This document shows positions 42,651 through 49,868 of a stretch of DNA of 64,000 nucleotides, one piece after another. Under the pieces are notes generated by a model. The model did not search any database. It was not told where the DNA came from and saw only the letters and a program-made list of their open reading frames with translations. Positions within the stretch are counted from its first letter, which is position 1. Each line of letters opens with the position of its first letter. This DNA is from Rhodococcoides trifolii. Lineage in GTDB: Bacteria > Actinomycetota > Actinomycetes > Mycobacteriales > Mycobacteriaceae. The translations under genes were made by a program, and so were the position numbers. Location: assembly GCF_014635345.1 (NCBI RefSeq), contig NZ_BMCU01000004.1, positions 372,001 to 436,000 on the forward strand, read 5' to 3'.

Positions 42651-43004
42651 ATGCTTGGTACCTATCCAGGGTTCGATGTGTTCGTCGCCGTGTTCGAGCG
42701 CTTCGAGTACGAACACCCGTGGATCGGGCAGCAGGTCGGTGAGTTCATGCTCGGCCCGCGCGGCGGAGGGATTCTGGAGTTCCAGAACGCCACGGTGTTC
42801 ACCCTCCCGGACGGCGGCGCGCACGCGGTGCAGGGCGAGATCCTGGAGTGGTACCTCGGTTACGGCGGGGCCAGTGGACCTCTCGGATACCCGATCAGCA
42901 ACGAGAAGCGCACGCCCACAGGGCATGGGCGATACAACACATTCGAGAACGGGACCGTGGCGTGGCTTCCGAGCGTGGGCGCGTTCCTGATGGGTGCCAC
43001 GTAA
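42651..43004 (+). CDS. Small LGFP-repeat protein
   Basis: 117 residues. YGGASGPLGYPISNEKRTPTGHGRYNTFENGTVAW is one LGFP repeat, a motif found in mycolate-containing actinobacteria and thought to help cell-wall attachment; EHPWIGQQVGEFMLGPRGGGILEFQNATVF looks like a second, divergent repeat. No signal peptide is visible, unusual for LGFP proteins, so it may be cytosolic or exported by another route. An aggag site lies somewhat far from ATG 42651. Confidence 0.75.
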   Translation: MLGTYPGFDVFVAVFERFEYEHPWIGQQVGEFMLGPRGGGILEFQNATVFTLPDGGAHAVQGEILEWYLGYGGASGPLGYPISNEKRTPTGHGRYNTFENGTVAWLPSVGAFLMGAT

Positions 43005-43017
43005 GCCTGAGTCCGTC

Positions 43018-43557
43018 TCAGAACAGCGTCGGTTCCTCGAACCCCGCAACACCTTCTGCGGCAAGGATTTTGGCCTTGGTCGCCGCCCCGCCGGGTGCGG
43101 AGAAACCGCCCACCTCTGTCCCCGCGCCCAAGATCCGATGGCACGGCACCACGATGGGAACCGGGTTGCGGCCCAGGGCTCGTCCCACTGCCTGTGCCGC
43201 CTTCGGCCGCCCGATGAGCGCCGCCACCTGGCCGTACGTCAGGGTGCGTCCCCGCGGGATCGTGCGGGTGACGGCGTAGACCTCGCGGTCGAAGCTCGGC
43301 AGGTGGTCGAGTGCGACGGGGATGGCGCCGAGGTCGACGGCGTCGCCCGCGAGCAGTGCGCGGATACCGTCGACGGCGGTCCGTGCGAGGGGTGTGGGTT
43401 CGGACTCGAGTCCGGTCAGGGACCGAACGTCGTCTTCGGGGAGGGCCACCGTGACGATCGCGTCGTCGTTCCACCCCACCCCGCACGTCCCGAAGGCGGT
43501 GTCGAAGAGGTGGAAGCCGGTCGCGTTCACACCACCGAGTATGACTGGACTTGTCAT
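43018..43557 (-). CDS. ogt: Methylated-DNA-protein-cysteine methyltransferase (second copy)
   Basis: Up to 179 residues. Active site IVVPCHRILGAG, the HTH RTIPRGRTLTYGQVAALIGRPKAAQAVGRALGRNP and the FHLFDTAFGTCGVGW start are typical of Ogt/AdaB proteins. Start may be ATG 43557 or GTG 43530, the latter matching the usual family amino terminus. Divergent from a MocR regulator with only 29 nt between, so regulation could be shared. Convergent end with the LGFP gene. Confidence 0.88.
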   Translation of the reverse strand: MTSPVILGGVNATGFHLFDTAFGTCGVGWNDDAIVTVALPEDDVRSLTGLESEPTPLARTAVDGIRALLAGDAVDLGAIPVALDHLPSFDREVYAVTRTIPRGRTLTYGQVAALIGRPKAAQAVGRALGRNPVPIVVPCHRILGAGTEVGGFSAPGGAATKAKILAAEGVAGFEEPTLF

Positions 43558-43586
43558 CGGGGTCCAGCGCCCCCGATACTGGCATC

Positions 43587-45035
43587 ATGACCTCCCGCGT
43601 ACTGGGTGCCACCACCTTGGCCCGAGATCTGGGCCAGTGGCGCCCCGGTGACGGCGTGAAGGGCCGCCCGACCTACCGCGCCCTGGCCGACGGCGTGCGT
43701 TTGCTGGTGCACGACGGCCGTATCCCGCTGGGGGTGGCGCTGCCCAGCGAACGTGACCTCGCCGGTGTTCTGAAGCTGTCGCGCACCACGGTCACCAACT
43801 CGTACGCACTGCTGCGCGACGAGGGATACCTGCTGAGCCGTCAGGGATCTCGCAGCACCGTGTCGTTGCCGGCGTCGGCGCGCATGCAGGTGATGTCTAC
43901 GGCGCGTTTGCCTTCCGCCTATCCGGGCCTCACGATCGACATGTCGCACGCTGCGATGGGTGCGCCGTCGGATGCGATGCTCGCGTCGTATACGTCCGCG
44001 CTGCAAGCACTTCCGACGTATCTTGCCGGGCACGGGATGGAGCCGGTCGGACTGGCCGTGCTGCGCGCAGCGATCGCGCGTCGGTACGACGAGCGAGGTC
44101 TGCCGACGAGCCCCGACCAGATCATGGTCACCAGCGGCGCGCAACACGCGTGGCGATTGTTGCTGGGTGTGTCGTCGACGCGGGGGGACCGCGTTCTCAT
44201 CGAGCACCCCACCTACCCCAACGCGATAGAAGCGTTGCGGCGCACGGGCGCTCGGCCGGTTCCCGTTCCGCTGCGGCCGGGACCCGACCACTGGGATCTG
44301 GCAGCGGTGCGGAGCGCAGCGCAGCAGACGGGCGCGCGAATCGCGTACACGCTGCCCGACTTTCACAATCCCACCGGCGCGGTCCTCGGCGCGGAGGGCA
44401 GGGCCGAACTCGCGTCCATCGCCCGGGAGCAGTCGATGATGCTGGTCGTCGACGAGACGATGGCCGAGTTGTGGCTCGACGAGGCGCCGCCGCCTCCGGT
44501 CGCGTCGTTCGCCAACGAGTCGACGACGACGGTGGTGACGATCGGGTCGGCGTCCAAGTCGTTCTGGGGTGGTTTGCGGGTGGGCTGGATCCGAGCCAAA
44601 CCGTCGCTGATCGCCCGTCTGGCGAGTTCACGCGCTGCCTTGGACATCGGCACACCGATCATGGATCAGCTGGCGTGCGCGGCGCTGTTGGACGATCACG
44701 AGGCGGTTCTCGGACCGCGGCGGGAGGAGTTGCGACGACAACGCGGCGTCCTGGCCGGTGCGGTGCGCGATCAGCTGCCGGGGTGGGATTTCGAGGCGGC
44801 TCCGGGCGGGCTGTCTCTCTGGCTGCAGATGCCGGAGGAGTTGTCGACGGCGTTGGCCGCGATCGCGCCGAGCCATGGGGTGATTCTCGCCGCGGGGCCA
44901 CGGTTCGGGGTCGAGGGCGCGTTCGAGAGATTCCTCCGCCTTCCGTTCGCTCGCATTCCCGAAGAATTGACTGCGGCGGTCACGGGTGTCGCATCGGCGT
45001 ATCGGGCGCTGGCTCCGAGTCACGCGGTTTTCTGA
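43587..45035 (+). CDS. MocR-type regulator (GntR helix-turn-helix plus aminotransferase domain)
   Basis: 482 residues. Winged helix at about 28-95 (LPSERDLAGVLKLSRTTVTNSYALLRDEGYLLSRQGSRSTV), then a fold-I aminotransferase domain with the PLP lysine in TIGSASKSFWGGLRVGW and YTLPDFHNPTGAVL. MocR proteins bind PLP and control vitamin B6, GABA or small membrane transporter genes. It adjoins ogt head to head and a small membrane protein gene tail to tail; the target is not evident. Confidence 0.9.
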   Translation: MTSRVLGATTLARDLGQWRPGDGVKGRPTYRALADGVRLLVHDGRIPLGVALPSERDLAGVLKLSRTTVTNSYALLRDEGYLLSRQGSRSTVSLPASARMQVMSTARLPSAYPGLTIDMSHAAMGAPSDAMLASYTSALQALPTYLAGHGMEPVGLAVLRAAIARRYDERGLPTSPDQIMVTSGAQHAWRLLLGVSSTRGDRVLIEHPTYPNAIEALRRTGARPVPVPLRPGPDHWDLAAVRSAAQQTGARIAYTLPDFHNPTGAVLGAEGRAELASIAREQSMMLVVDETMAELWLDEAPPPPVASFANESTTTVVTIGSASKSFWGGLRVGWIRAKPSLIARLASSRAALDIGTPIMDQLACAALLDDHEAVLGPRREELRRQRGVLAGAVRDQLPGWDFEAAPGGLSLWLQMPEELSTALAAIAPSHGVILAAGPRFGVEGAFERFLRLPFARIPEELTAAVTGVASAYRALAPSHAVF

Positions 45036-45051
45036 AAAGTCGAAATGGCTC

Positions 45052-45213
45052 TCAGTGCGCGCCGTGAATGTCCTTTTCCAGTTCGGCAATGTCCCAGTCG
45101 ACAAAGGACCCGAGCTCCTCGCGGTCGGCGCGCGCCACGGTACGGCCGAGGACGAGCGCCACGAGAATGGCGACCGCCGTCCACAGCGACAATGCGATCC
45201 ACAACCAGGTCAC
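45052..45213 (-). CDS. Small single-span membrane protein, 53 aa
   Basis: From GTG 45213: VTWLWIALSLWTAVAILVALVLGRTVARADREELGSFVDWDIAELEKDI, one membrane span and a short acidic cytosolic tail. The open frame continues upstream, but that part lacks coding character. Divergent from the DUF3072 gene. Function unknown; moderate support from clear topology. Confidence 0.5.
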   Translation of the reverse strand: MTWLWIALSLWTAVAILVALVLGRTVARADREELGSFVDWDIAELEKDIHGAH

Positions 45214-45315
45214 CCATTGTTTGTAGCATCCTCGGCTGATTTTTTGCTGTGAACCCTGAGTACGTTTTGGACTCGAACGAATAAACAGGACCGAGACCTG
45301 CTTCTCGCGTGGGAG

Positions 45316-45321
45316 TACAAT
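45316..45321 (+). promoter_or_regulatory. Candidate -10 box, leaderless start of the DUF3072 gene
   Basis: TACAAT ends 7 nt before ATG 45329, one of the best matches in the window. Confidence 0.6.
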
Positions 45322-45328
45322 CGAACGC

Positions 45329-45544
45329 ATGAGCGAATCCACATCGAACCAGAACAACGTCGACCAGAACCCGGAGAAGGACCCGTCCGACTGGGTCACC
45401 GGCGACGAGCCAATGACCGGACCGCAGAAGAGCTACCTCGAAACGCTGGCACGCGAGGCCGGCGAAGAGATCGAGGGCACGCCGAACAAGGCCGAGGCGT
45501 CGGAACTGATCGACAAGCTTCAGTCGAAGACCGGCCGCGGCTAG
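45329..45544 (+). CDS. DUF3072-family small protein
   Basis: 71 residues, acidic and soluble. TGDEPMTGPQKSYLETLAREAGEEIEGTPNKAEASELIDKLQ is the DUF3072 core, resembling a small SAP-like helical unit. Role unknown. Strong leaderless-type promoter box. Three 14-bp tandem repeats begin at its stop codon. Confidence 0.8.
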   Translation: MSESTSNQNNVDQNPEKDPSDWVTGDEPMTGPQKSYLETLAREAGEEIEGTPNKAEASELIDKLQSKTGRG

Positions 45545-45585
45545 ACCGGTTTCAGCTGACCGGTTTCAGCTAACCGGTTTCGGCT
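45544..45585. repeat. Three tandem 14-bp repeats between convergent stops
   Basis: GACCGGTTTCAGCT, the same again, then AACCGGTTTCGGCT. The array begins on the last base of the DUF3072 stop and ends inside the HxlR stop codon. Confidence 0.85.
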
Positions 45586-45955
45586 AACGCCGTGCGTCGT
45601 ACTCGATCCGCGCCGCGGCCACCGTCGGGACGTGCTCTTCCACCACTCGGATGAGACTCGTCAGATGGTCGGCCACGGCGCGGCCCAGTGGGGTGAGGCT
45701 GTATTCGACCTTCGGCGGGATTGCTTCGAGCACGGTGCGCACCACGAGGCCGTCGCGTTCGAGCGTCTGAAGAGTTTGGGACAGCATGCGCTCGCTCACG
45801 CCGTCTACCCGGCGGCGCAGGGCGCTGAATCGATAGTCGCTCTCCGCGAGTGCCGCGAGGGCCAGCACGCCCCATCTGCTGGTGGCGGACTGGAGCGTCT
45901 CGCGCGACAGGCAGCCCCGCGCGAACACGTCTGCCTCCAAAGTCGGGTCGTCCAT
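45584..45955 (-). CDS. HxlR-family regulator
   Basis: 123 residues from ATG 45955 (GTG 45958 is the alternative). HxlR winged-helix features: a Cys near the start (GCLSRETL, redox sensing in this family), SRWGVLALAALAE, YRFSALRRRVDGVSERMLSQTLQTLERDGLVVRT and KVEYSLTPLG. Divergent from an NmrA-like quinone reductase, the classic arrangement of QorR/QorB-type redox pairs. A TGCACT/AGTGCA palindrome lies between. Confidence 0.87.
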   Translation of the reverse strand: MDDPTLEADVFARGCLSRETLQSATSRWGVLALAALAESDYRFSALRRRVDGVSERMLSQTLQTLERDGLVVRTVLEAIPPKVEYSLTPLGRAVADHLTSLIRVVEEHVPTVAAARIEYDARR

Positions 45956-45961
45956 CACTCC

Positions 45962-45967
45962 AGGCTA
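45962..45967 (-). promoter_or_regulatory. Candidate -10 box for the HxlR gene
   Basis: TAGCCT on the - strand, 6 nt before ATG 45955; the operator-like palindrome lies 12 nt further upstream. Confidence 0.45.
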
Positions 45968-45978
45968 ACAGCTTCGGT

Positions 45979-46002
45979 TGCACTGCATTAAAAGTAAGTG
46001 CA
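45979..46002. promoter_or_regulatory. Candidate HxlR operator TGCACT-N12-AGTGCA
   Basis: Perfect 6-bp arms in the gap between divergent hxlR and the NmrA-like gene; the AT-rich spacer (gcattaaaagta) fits a dimer contacting two turns. Confidence 0.5.
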
Positions 46003-46043
46003 TGATGATCAGGAAGCGAAACCCTGACGTGCCTGGAGGAATC

Positions 46044-46898
46044 ATGACCATTGCAGTGACCGGAGCAACCGGACAGTTCGGCGCCCTTGCCATCGACGGA
46101 CTCATCGAACGCGGCGTCGCGCCGGGCGACATCGTCGCCGTCGTGCGTGACGAGGCCAAGGCGACGTCGCTCGCCGAGCGCGGTGTCGACGTGCGGGTGG
46201 CCGACTACTCCGATCCGGACGCGCTGAAGTCCGCCCTTGCCGGCGTCGACAAGCTGCTTCTGGTGTCGGGATCGGAAGTCGGCAAGCGAGTTCCGCAGCA
46301 CAACAACGTGATCGAGGCCGCCGAGGCCGCGGGCGTCTCACTCATCGCGTACACGAGCATCCTGAAGGCCGACACGTCCACCGTGTCGCTCGCCGTCGAG
46401 CATCGCGCGACCGAGGCCCGTCTCGCCGAGTCCGGCATCCCTGCGGTTCTTCTCCGCAACGGTTGGTACTGGGAGAACTACCTCGGATCCGTCCCCCAGG
46501 CCATCGAATCGGGGACGATGTACGGCAGTGGAGGCGACGGTCGTATCGCCGCCGCGTCCCGCGCCGATTTCGCCGCCGCAGCCGCGCAGGTCCTGGTGCA
46601 GGACGGTCAGGGCGCCGCCGTCTACGAACTCGGCGGCGACGAGCGGATCACCTACAGCCGGTTCGCGGAGATCGTGTCCGAGGTGTCGGGGTCGACCGTC
46701 ACGTACACGAACCTTCCCGAATCCGACTACGCCGCAGCGCTGGTCGGTGCAGGCCTTCCCGAGCCGGTGGCGCAGATGCTGGCCGGAGCCGACGCAGCGA
46801 TCAGCCGCGGAGACCTCGACACGGATTCCGGCGACCTCCAGTCCCTCATCGGTCGTGCCAGCACTCCGGTCGAGGAGATCTTGCGCAAATCCGTCTGA
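46044..46898 (+). CDS. NmrA-like NAD(P)H:quinone oxidoreductase (QorB type)
   Basis: 284 residues. VTGATGQFG (6-14) is the NADP-binding loop of atypical SDRs; LLLVSGSEVGKRVPQHNNVIEAAEAAGVSLIAYTSIL, HRATEARLAESGIPAVLLRNGWYWENY and GSGGDGRIAAASRADFAAAAA are characteristic of the QorB/NmrA group, which reduces quinones or senses the NADP pool. ATG 46044 follows ggagga by 3 nt. Probably repressed by the divergent HxlR protein. Confidence 0.9.
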   Translation: MTIAVTGATGQFGALAIDGLIERGVAPGDIVAVVRDEAKATSLAERGVDVRVADYSDPDALKSALAGVDKLLLVSGSEVGKRVPQHNNVIEAAEAAGVSLIAYTSILKADTSTVSLAVEHRATEARLAESGIPAVLLRNGWYWENYLGSVPQAIESGTMYGSGGDGRIAAASRADFAAAAAQVLVQDGQGAAVYELGGDERITYSRFAEIVSEVSGSTVTYTNLPESDYAAALVGAGLPEPVAQMLAGADAAISRGDLDTDSGDLQSLIGRASTPVEEILRKSV

Positions 46899-46936
46899 CG
46901 GGTAGCTGATTCGTCTCATTTTCGTCCAGTTGTTCG

Positions 46937-46978
46937 CTAGGACTAGAAAACAGTCGAGAAACCTGTTTACTAGGACTG
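46937..46978. promoter_or_regulatory. Repeat-rich upstream region of the acyltransferase/E1 operon
   Basis: CTAGGACT occurs at 46937 and 46970, 33 bp apart (about three helical turns), flanking an inverted repeat AAACAG/CTGTTT (46948-46953 and 46962-46967). Looks like an activator or repressor site 30-70 nt before ATG 47008. Confidence 0.45.
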
Positions 46979-47007
46979 GAACCAACTGCGATGAAAGGAA
47001 CTGACGG

Positions 47008-47769
47008 ATGTTCGGGGCATCTATCCTGTCTGCACCAGAAAATAAGGGCGCAACCCAGCTTTGGCCCGGTGGAGAGATCCGCTACGCGGATCCGGAATTC
47101 GACTACACGGTAGTGGTGTCGTCGCCTTCCGACCGACCGGATCTGTGGGAGCGCTTCATCACCGGTGCATTGGGCAGTTATCGCAGGTTTGGCGTCGAAT
47201 CCGCACTCGCACTCGACGATCTGCGCGTCGGAACGACCACATCGCTGTTTCTCGCGGCCGTCGACGAGTCGGACGAGATCTTGGCCGGCGTACGCGCACG
47301 AGGTCCGTTCCTCGCCGCTACCGACGCCTACGCGGACATGGAGATGGCGTCGAACGCGGCCTCGCAGGCTGCGTTGCGGGCCATGATCACCGAACGGCTG
47401 CCGTTCGGGGTGCTCGAAAGCAAGACCGGGTGGGTCTCCGACAGCGCACGGCAGTACCGCGGATTGACGAAGATCTTCGGACAGGGGCCGGCCATCGCGG
47501 CCGCCCTGTCCGGGTCGAGATTCACATTCGGTACCGCGGCGAAGCACGTGATCGGCCACTACCTCAGTTCGGGAGCAGTGGTCGCCGACCACATCGAGCC
47601 CGTCGAGTACCCGGATTCCCGATTCAAGACCAAAGCGATCTACTGGGATCACGGAAAGCTCAAGGAACGCGCAGACTCGGATCAGTACCGACGGATGGGC
47701 AACGCTGTCGACGCCGTGCTGCACGGCACCGGACCGTTCGCCGTGAACCGTCGGTCGGCAACCGGGTGA
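47008..47769 (+). CDS. Possible GNAT/acyl-homoserine-lactone-synthase-like acyltransferase
   Basis: 253 residues, soluble. No firm family. The layout FGVESALALDDLRVGTTTSLFLAAVDESDEILAGVRARGPF resembles the central strand-loop-strand of autoinducer synthases and N-acyl amino acid synthases, where V-AVRLRP is typical; GWVSDSARQYRGLTKIFGQGPAIAAALSGSRFTFGTAAKHVIGHYLSSG would be the acyl-CoA-binding second half. This is a pattern impression only. It is coupled (GTGA, 4-nt overlap) to the E1/nitroreductase fusion, so the two act together. ATG 47008 follows aaaggaa. Confidence 0.4.
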   Translation: MFGASILSAPENKGATQLWPGGEIRYADPEFDYTVVVSSPSDRPDLWERFITGALGSYRRFGVESALALDDLRVGTTTSLFLAAVDESDEILAGVRARGPFLAATDAYADMEMASNAASQAALRAMITERLPFGVLESKTGWVSDSARQYRGLTKIFGQGPAIAAALSGSRFTFGTAAKHVIGHYLSSGAVVADHIEPVEYPDSRFKTKAIYWDHGKLKERADSDQYRRMGNAVDAVLHGTGPFAVNRRSATG

Positions 47770-49853
47770 ACGACCAGTGGCAAGGGCGAGTACTCGACGA
47801 ATCGGTACCCGCCGATGCCGCGTTTCTGGACCTGCTGCGTGAGGACCCGTCGGTCGACTTCGTCGACCGCAGTGCAGACCAGCTTCGGGCACTGAAAGAG
47901 GTCACCCCCGCTGCGCCCGACGACGAACTGTCCGAACAGGTTCGGTGGATCCACTATCCGTGGCGCCGCACTGTCGTAGCCGTCCTCGGACCGAAGGGGT
48001 TCCGCCGGCTGCGGTTCGACAGAAACCGAAACAAGATCAGCACGAATGAGCAGAAGGTGCTCTCGCAGTTGAAGATCGGTGTCGTCGGCTTGAGTGTCGG
48101 CCACGCGATCGCACACACGCTCGCGTTGGACGGGATATGCGGCGAGCTTCGGTTGACGGATTTCGACGAGATGGAACTGTCGAACCTCAACCGGATCCCG
48201 GTGACCGTGCTGGATCTCGGTGTGAACAAGACGGTCGTCGCAGCTCGCCGTATCGCAGAGCTGGATCCGTACCTGAACGTGACGGTCGATCAACGCGGGC
48301 TCGACGCCGCCAACGCCGTCGAGTTCATGACCGGTCTCGATCTGGTCGTGGAAGAGTGCGATTCGATCGACGTCAAGTTCCTGGTGCGCGAAACCGCACG
48401 CGCACTGGGCATTCCAGTCATCATGGAGACGAGTGATCGTGGTCTGATCGACGTCGAACGTTTCGATCGGGAGCCGGACCGGCCGCTGTTCCACGGGCTC
48501 ATCGGTGACGTCGACTCCTCTGCGCTCGTGGGCTTGTCGAACCGGGACAAGGTGCCCTACGTCATGGCGATCCTGGGTGCTGAAGGGTTATCCGCCCGCC
48601 TGGCCGCATCCATGGTCGAGGTCGAACGCACGGTGTCGACGTGGCCACAACTGGGGAGCGAAGTGGCGCTCGGCGGCGCGAGTGTCGCCGCGGCCGTCCG
48701 TCGTTTCGGACTGGGCCTGCCCCTGCCGTCCGGTCGACTGCACATCGACCTCGACGACCTGCTCGACGGTATCGAGAACCCCGTTCGGCCGACGGTTCCA
48801 GCTGACCCACCCCCGCCGAGTGACCGTGCCGAGTCGGTGACCGCGTCGGTCTCGGACGCTGCGCGCCGCGCACCGTCCGGAGGGAACGTGCAACCGTGGA
48901 CGGTGCACGGGGACGAGCGGCAGGTGTCCATCGTCCTCGACCCGGCCCGTACCACCGGACTCGATGTTGGGTACCGCGGTAGTCACGTTGCTCTGGGCGC
49001 TGCGTTGTTCAACGCACGGGTGGCCGCGGCGCACGCCGGTCGGCTGGGCACGACCGCCGTCGAGACCTCGAACGAGGGCCGGACCGTCGCGCGAGTGGAG
49101 TTGGCACCCGGCACCGATCCTTCCCTCGCCGCTCGTCACTCGGCGATGCTGAACAGGGCCACGAACCGGTCGATGGGAACCGCGGGAGCACTGCCCGCAG
49201 ATGCGGTTTCGGCGCTCGAGAATGCGGCTGAATCCGAGGGCGCATCGGTGCGTGTGGTGTCGGATCGGGATGCACTGACCGAGATCGCGGATGTGTTGTC
49301 GGCGACCGATCGCCTGCGCTACCTGACCCCGACGTTGCACTCGGAGATGATTTCCGAACTTCGATGGCCGGGAGACGCGGACATCGACACCGGGATCGAG
49401 GTCGGCAGTCTCGGAATGGACGAGACCGACCTCGTCAAACTCGAGGTCGCCCGTCGTCCCGAGGTCATGGCGTTGTTGGCCGAGTGGGATACCGGTCATG
49501 CGCTAGGTGACGACACGCGCGACCGCATCCTGTCCAGTTCGGCCGTTGCCGTGGTCTGCGTCGACGGTTGCGAGCCAGCCGATTTCGTGACAGGCGGAAG
49601 CGCCACCGAGAGTGTGTGGATCGCCGCGGAGGAGCTCGGGTTGGCGGTACATCCGGTGTCCCCGACCTTCATCTATGCGCAGTCGGACGAGGATTGCCGC
49701 GGCCTCAGTGCCGCCTACGCAACGCAGCTTGCAGAGCTGAGGCGCCGGTTCCTCGCTGTCGCAGGAGTGGGCGAGACGCAGTCCGTCGCGCTCGTTCTGA
49801 GGCTGTCCACCGCGCCCCCCGTAGACGCAGTGAGCCGAAGGCGGTCGGTGTAA
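47766..49853 (+). CDS. ThiF/MoeB-type E1 domain fused to a nitroreductase domain (MoeY-like)
   Basis: 695 residues. An adenylation domain starts near residue 100: IGVVGLSVGHAIAHTLALDGICGELRLTDFDEMELSNLNRIP has the E1 nucleotide loop, the D-D-E-SNLNR region and Lys/Arg contacts, though the loop is GLSVG rather than GxGGxG. After a Pro linker (about 345-355) a nitroreductase-like domain follows with AARRAPSGGNVQPWTVHGD (FMN-binding S-G-N-QPW) and later EVGSLGMDETDLVKLEVARRPE. M. tuberculosis Rv1355c (moeY) has the same fusion and the same downstream c-di-GMP gene. Substrate unknown; activation of a carboxylate followed by flavin redox is the simplest reading. No Cys pair for zinc was seen. Confidence 0.82.
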   Translation: MNDQWQGRVLDESVPADAAFLDLLREDPSVDFVDRSADQLRALKEVTPAAPDDELSEQVRWIHYPWRRTVVAVLGPKGFRRLRFDRNRNKISTNEQKVLSQLKIGVVGLSVGHAIAHTLALDGICGELRLTDFDEMELSNLNRIPVTVLDLGVNKTVVAARRIAELDPYLNVTVDQRGLDAANAVEFMTGLDLVVEECDSIDVKFLVRETARALGIPVIMETSDRGLIDVERFDREPDRPLFHGLIGDVDSSALVGLSNRDKVPYVMAILGAEGLSARLAASMVEVERTVSTWPQLGSEVALGGASVAAAVRRFGLGLPLPSGRLHIDLDDLLDGIENPVRPTVPADPPPPSDRAESVTASVSDAARRAPSGGNVQPWTVHGDERQVSIVLDPARTTGLDVGYRGSHVALGAALFNARVAAAHAGRLGTTAVETSNEGRTVARVELAPGTDPSLAARHSAMLNRATNRSMGTAGALPADAVSALENAAESEGASVRVVSDRDALTEIADVLSATDRLRYLTPTLHSEMISELRWPGDADIDTGIEVGSLGMDETDLVKLEVARRPEVMALLAEWDTGHALGDDTRDRILSSSAVAVVCVDGCEPADFVTGGSATESVWIAAEELGLAVHPVSPTFIYAQSDEDCRGLSAAYATQLAELRRRFLAVAGVGETQSVALVLRLSTAPPVDAVSRRRSV

Positions 49854-49868
49854 CTCCGTCTCACGGTA

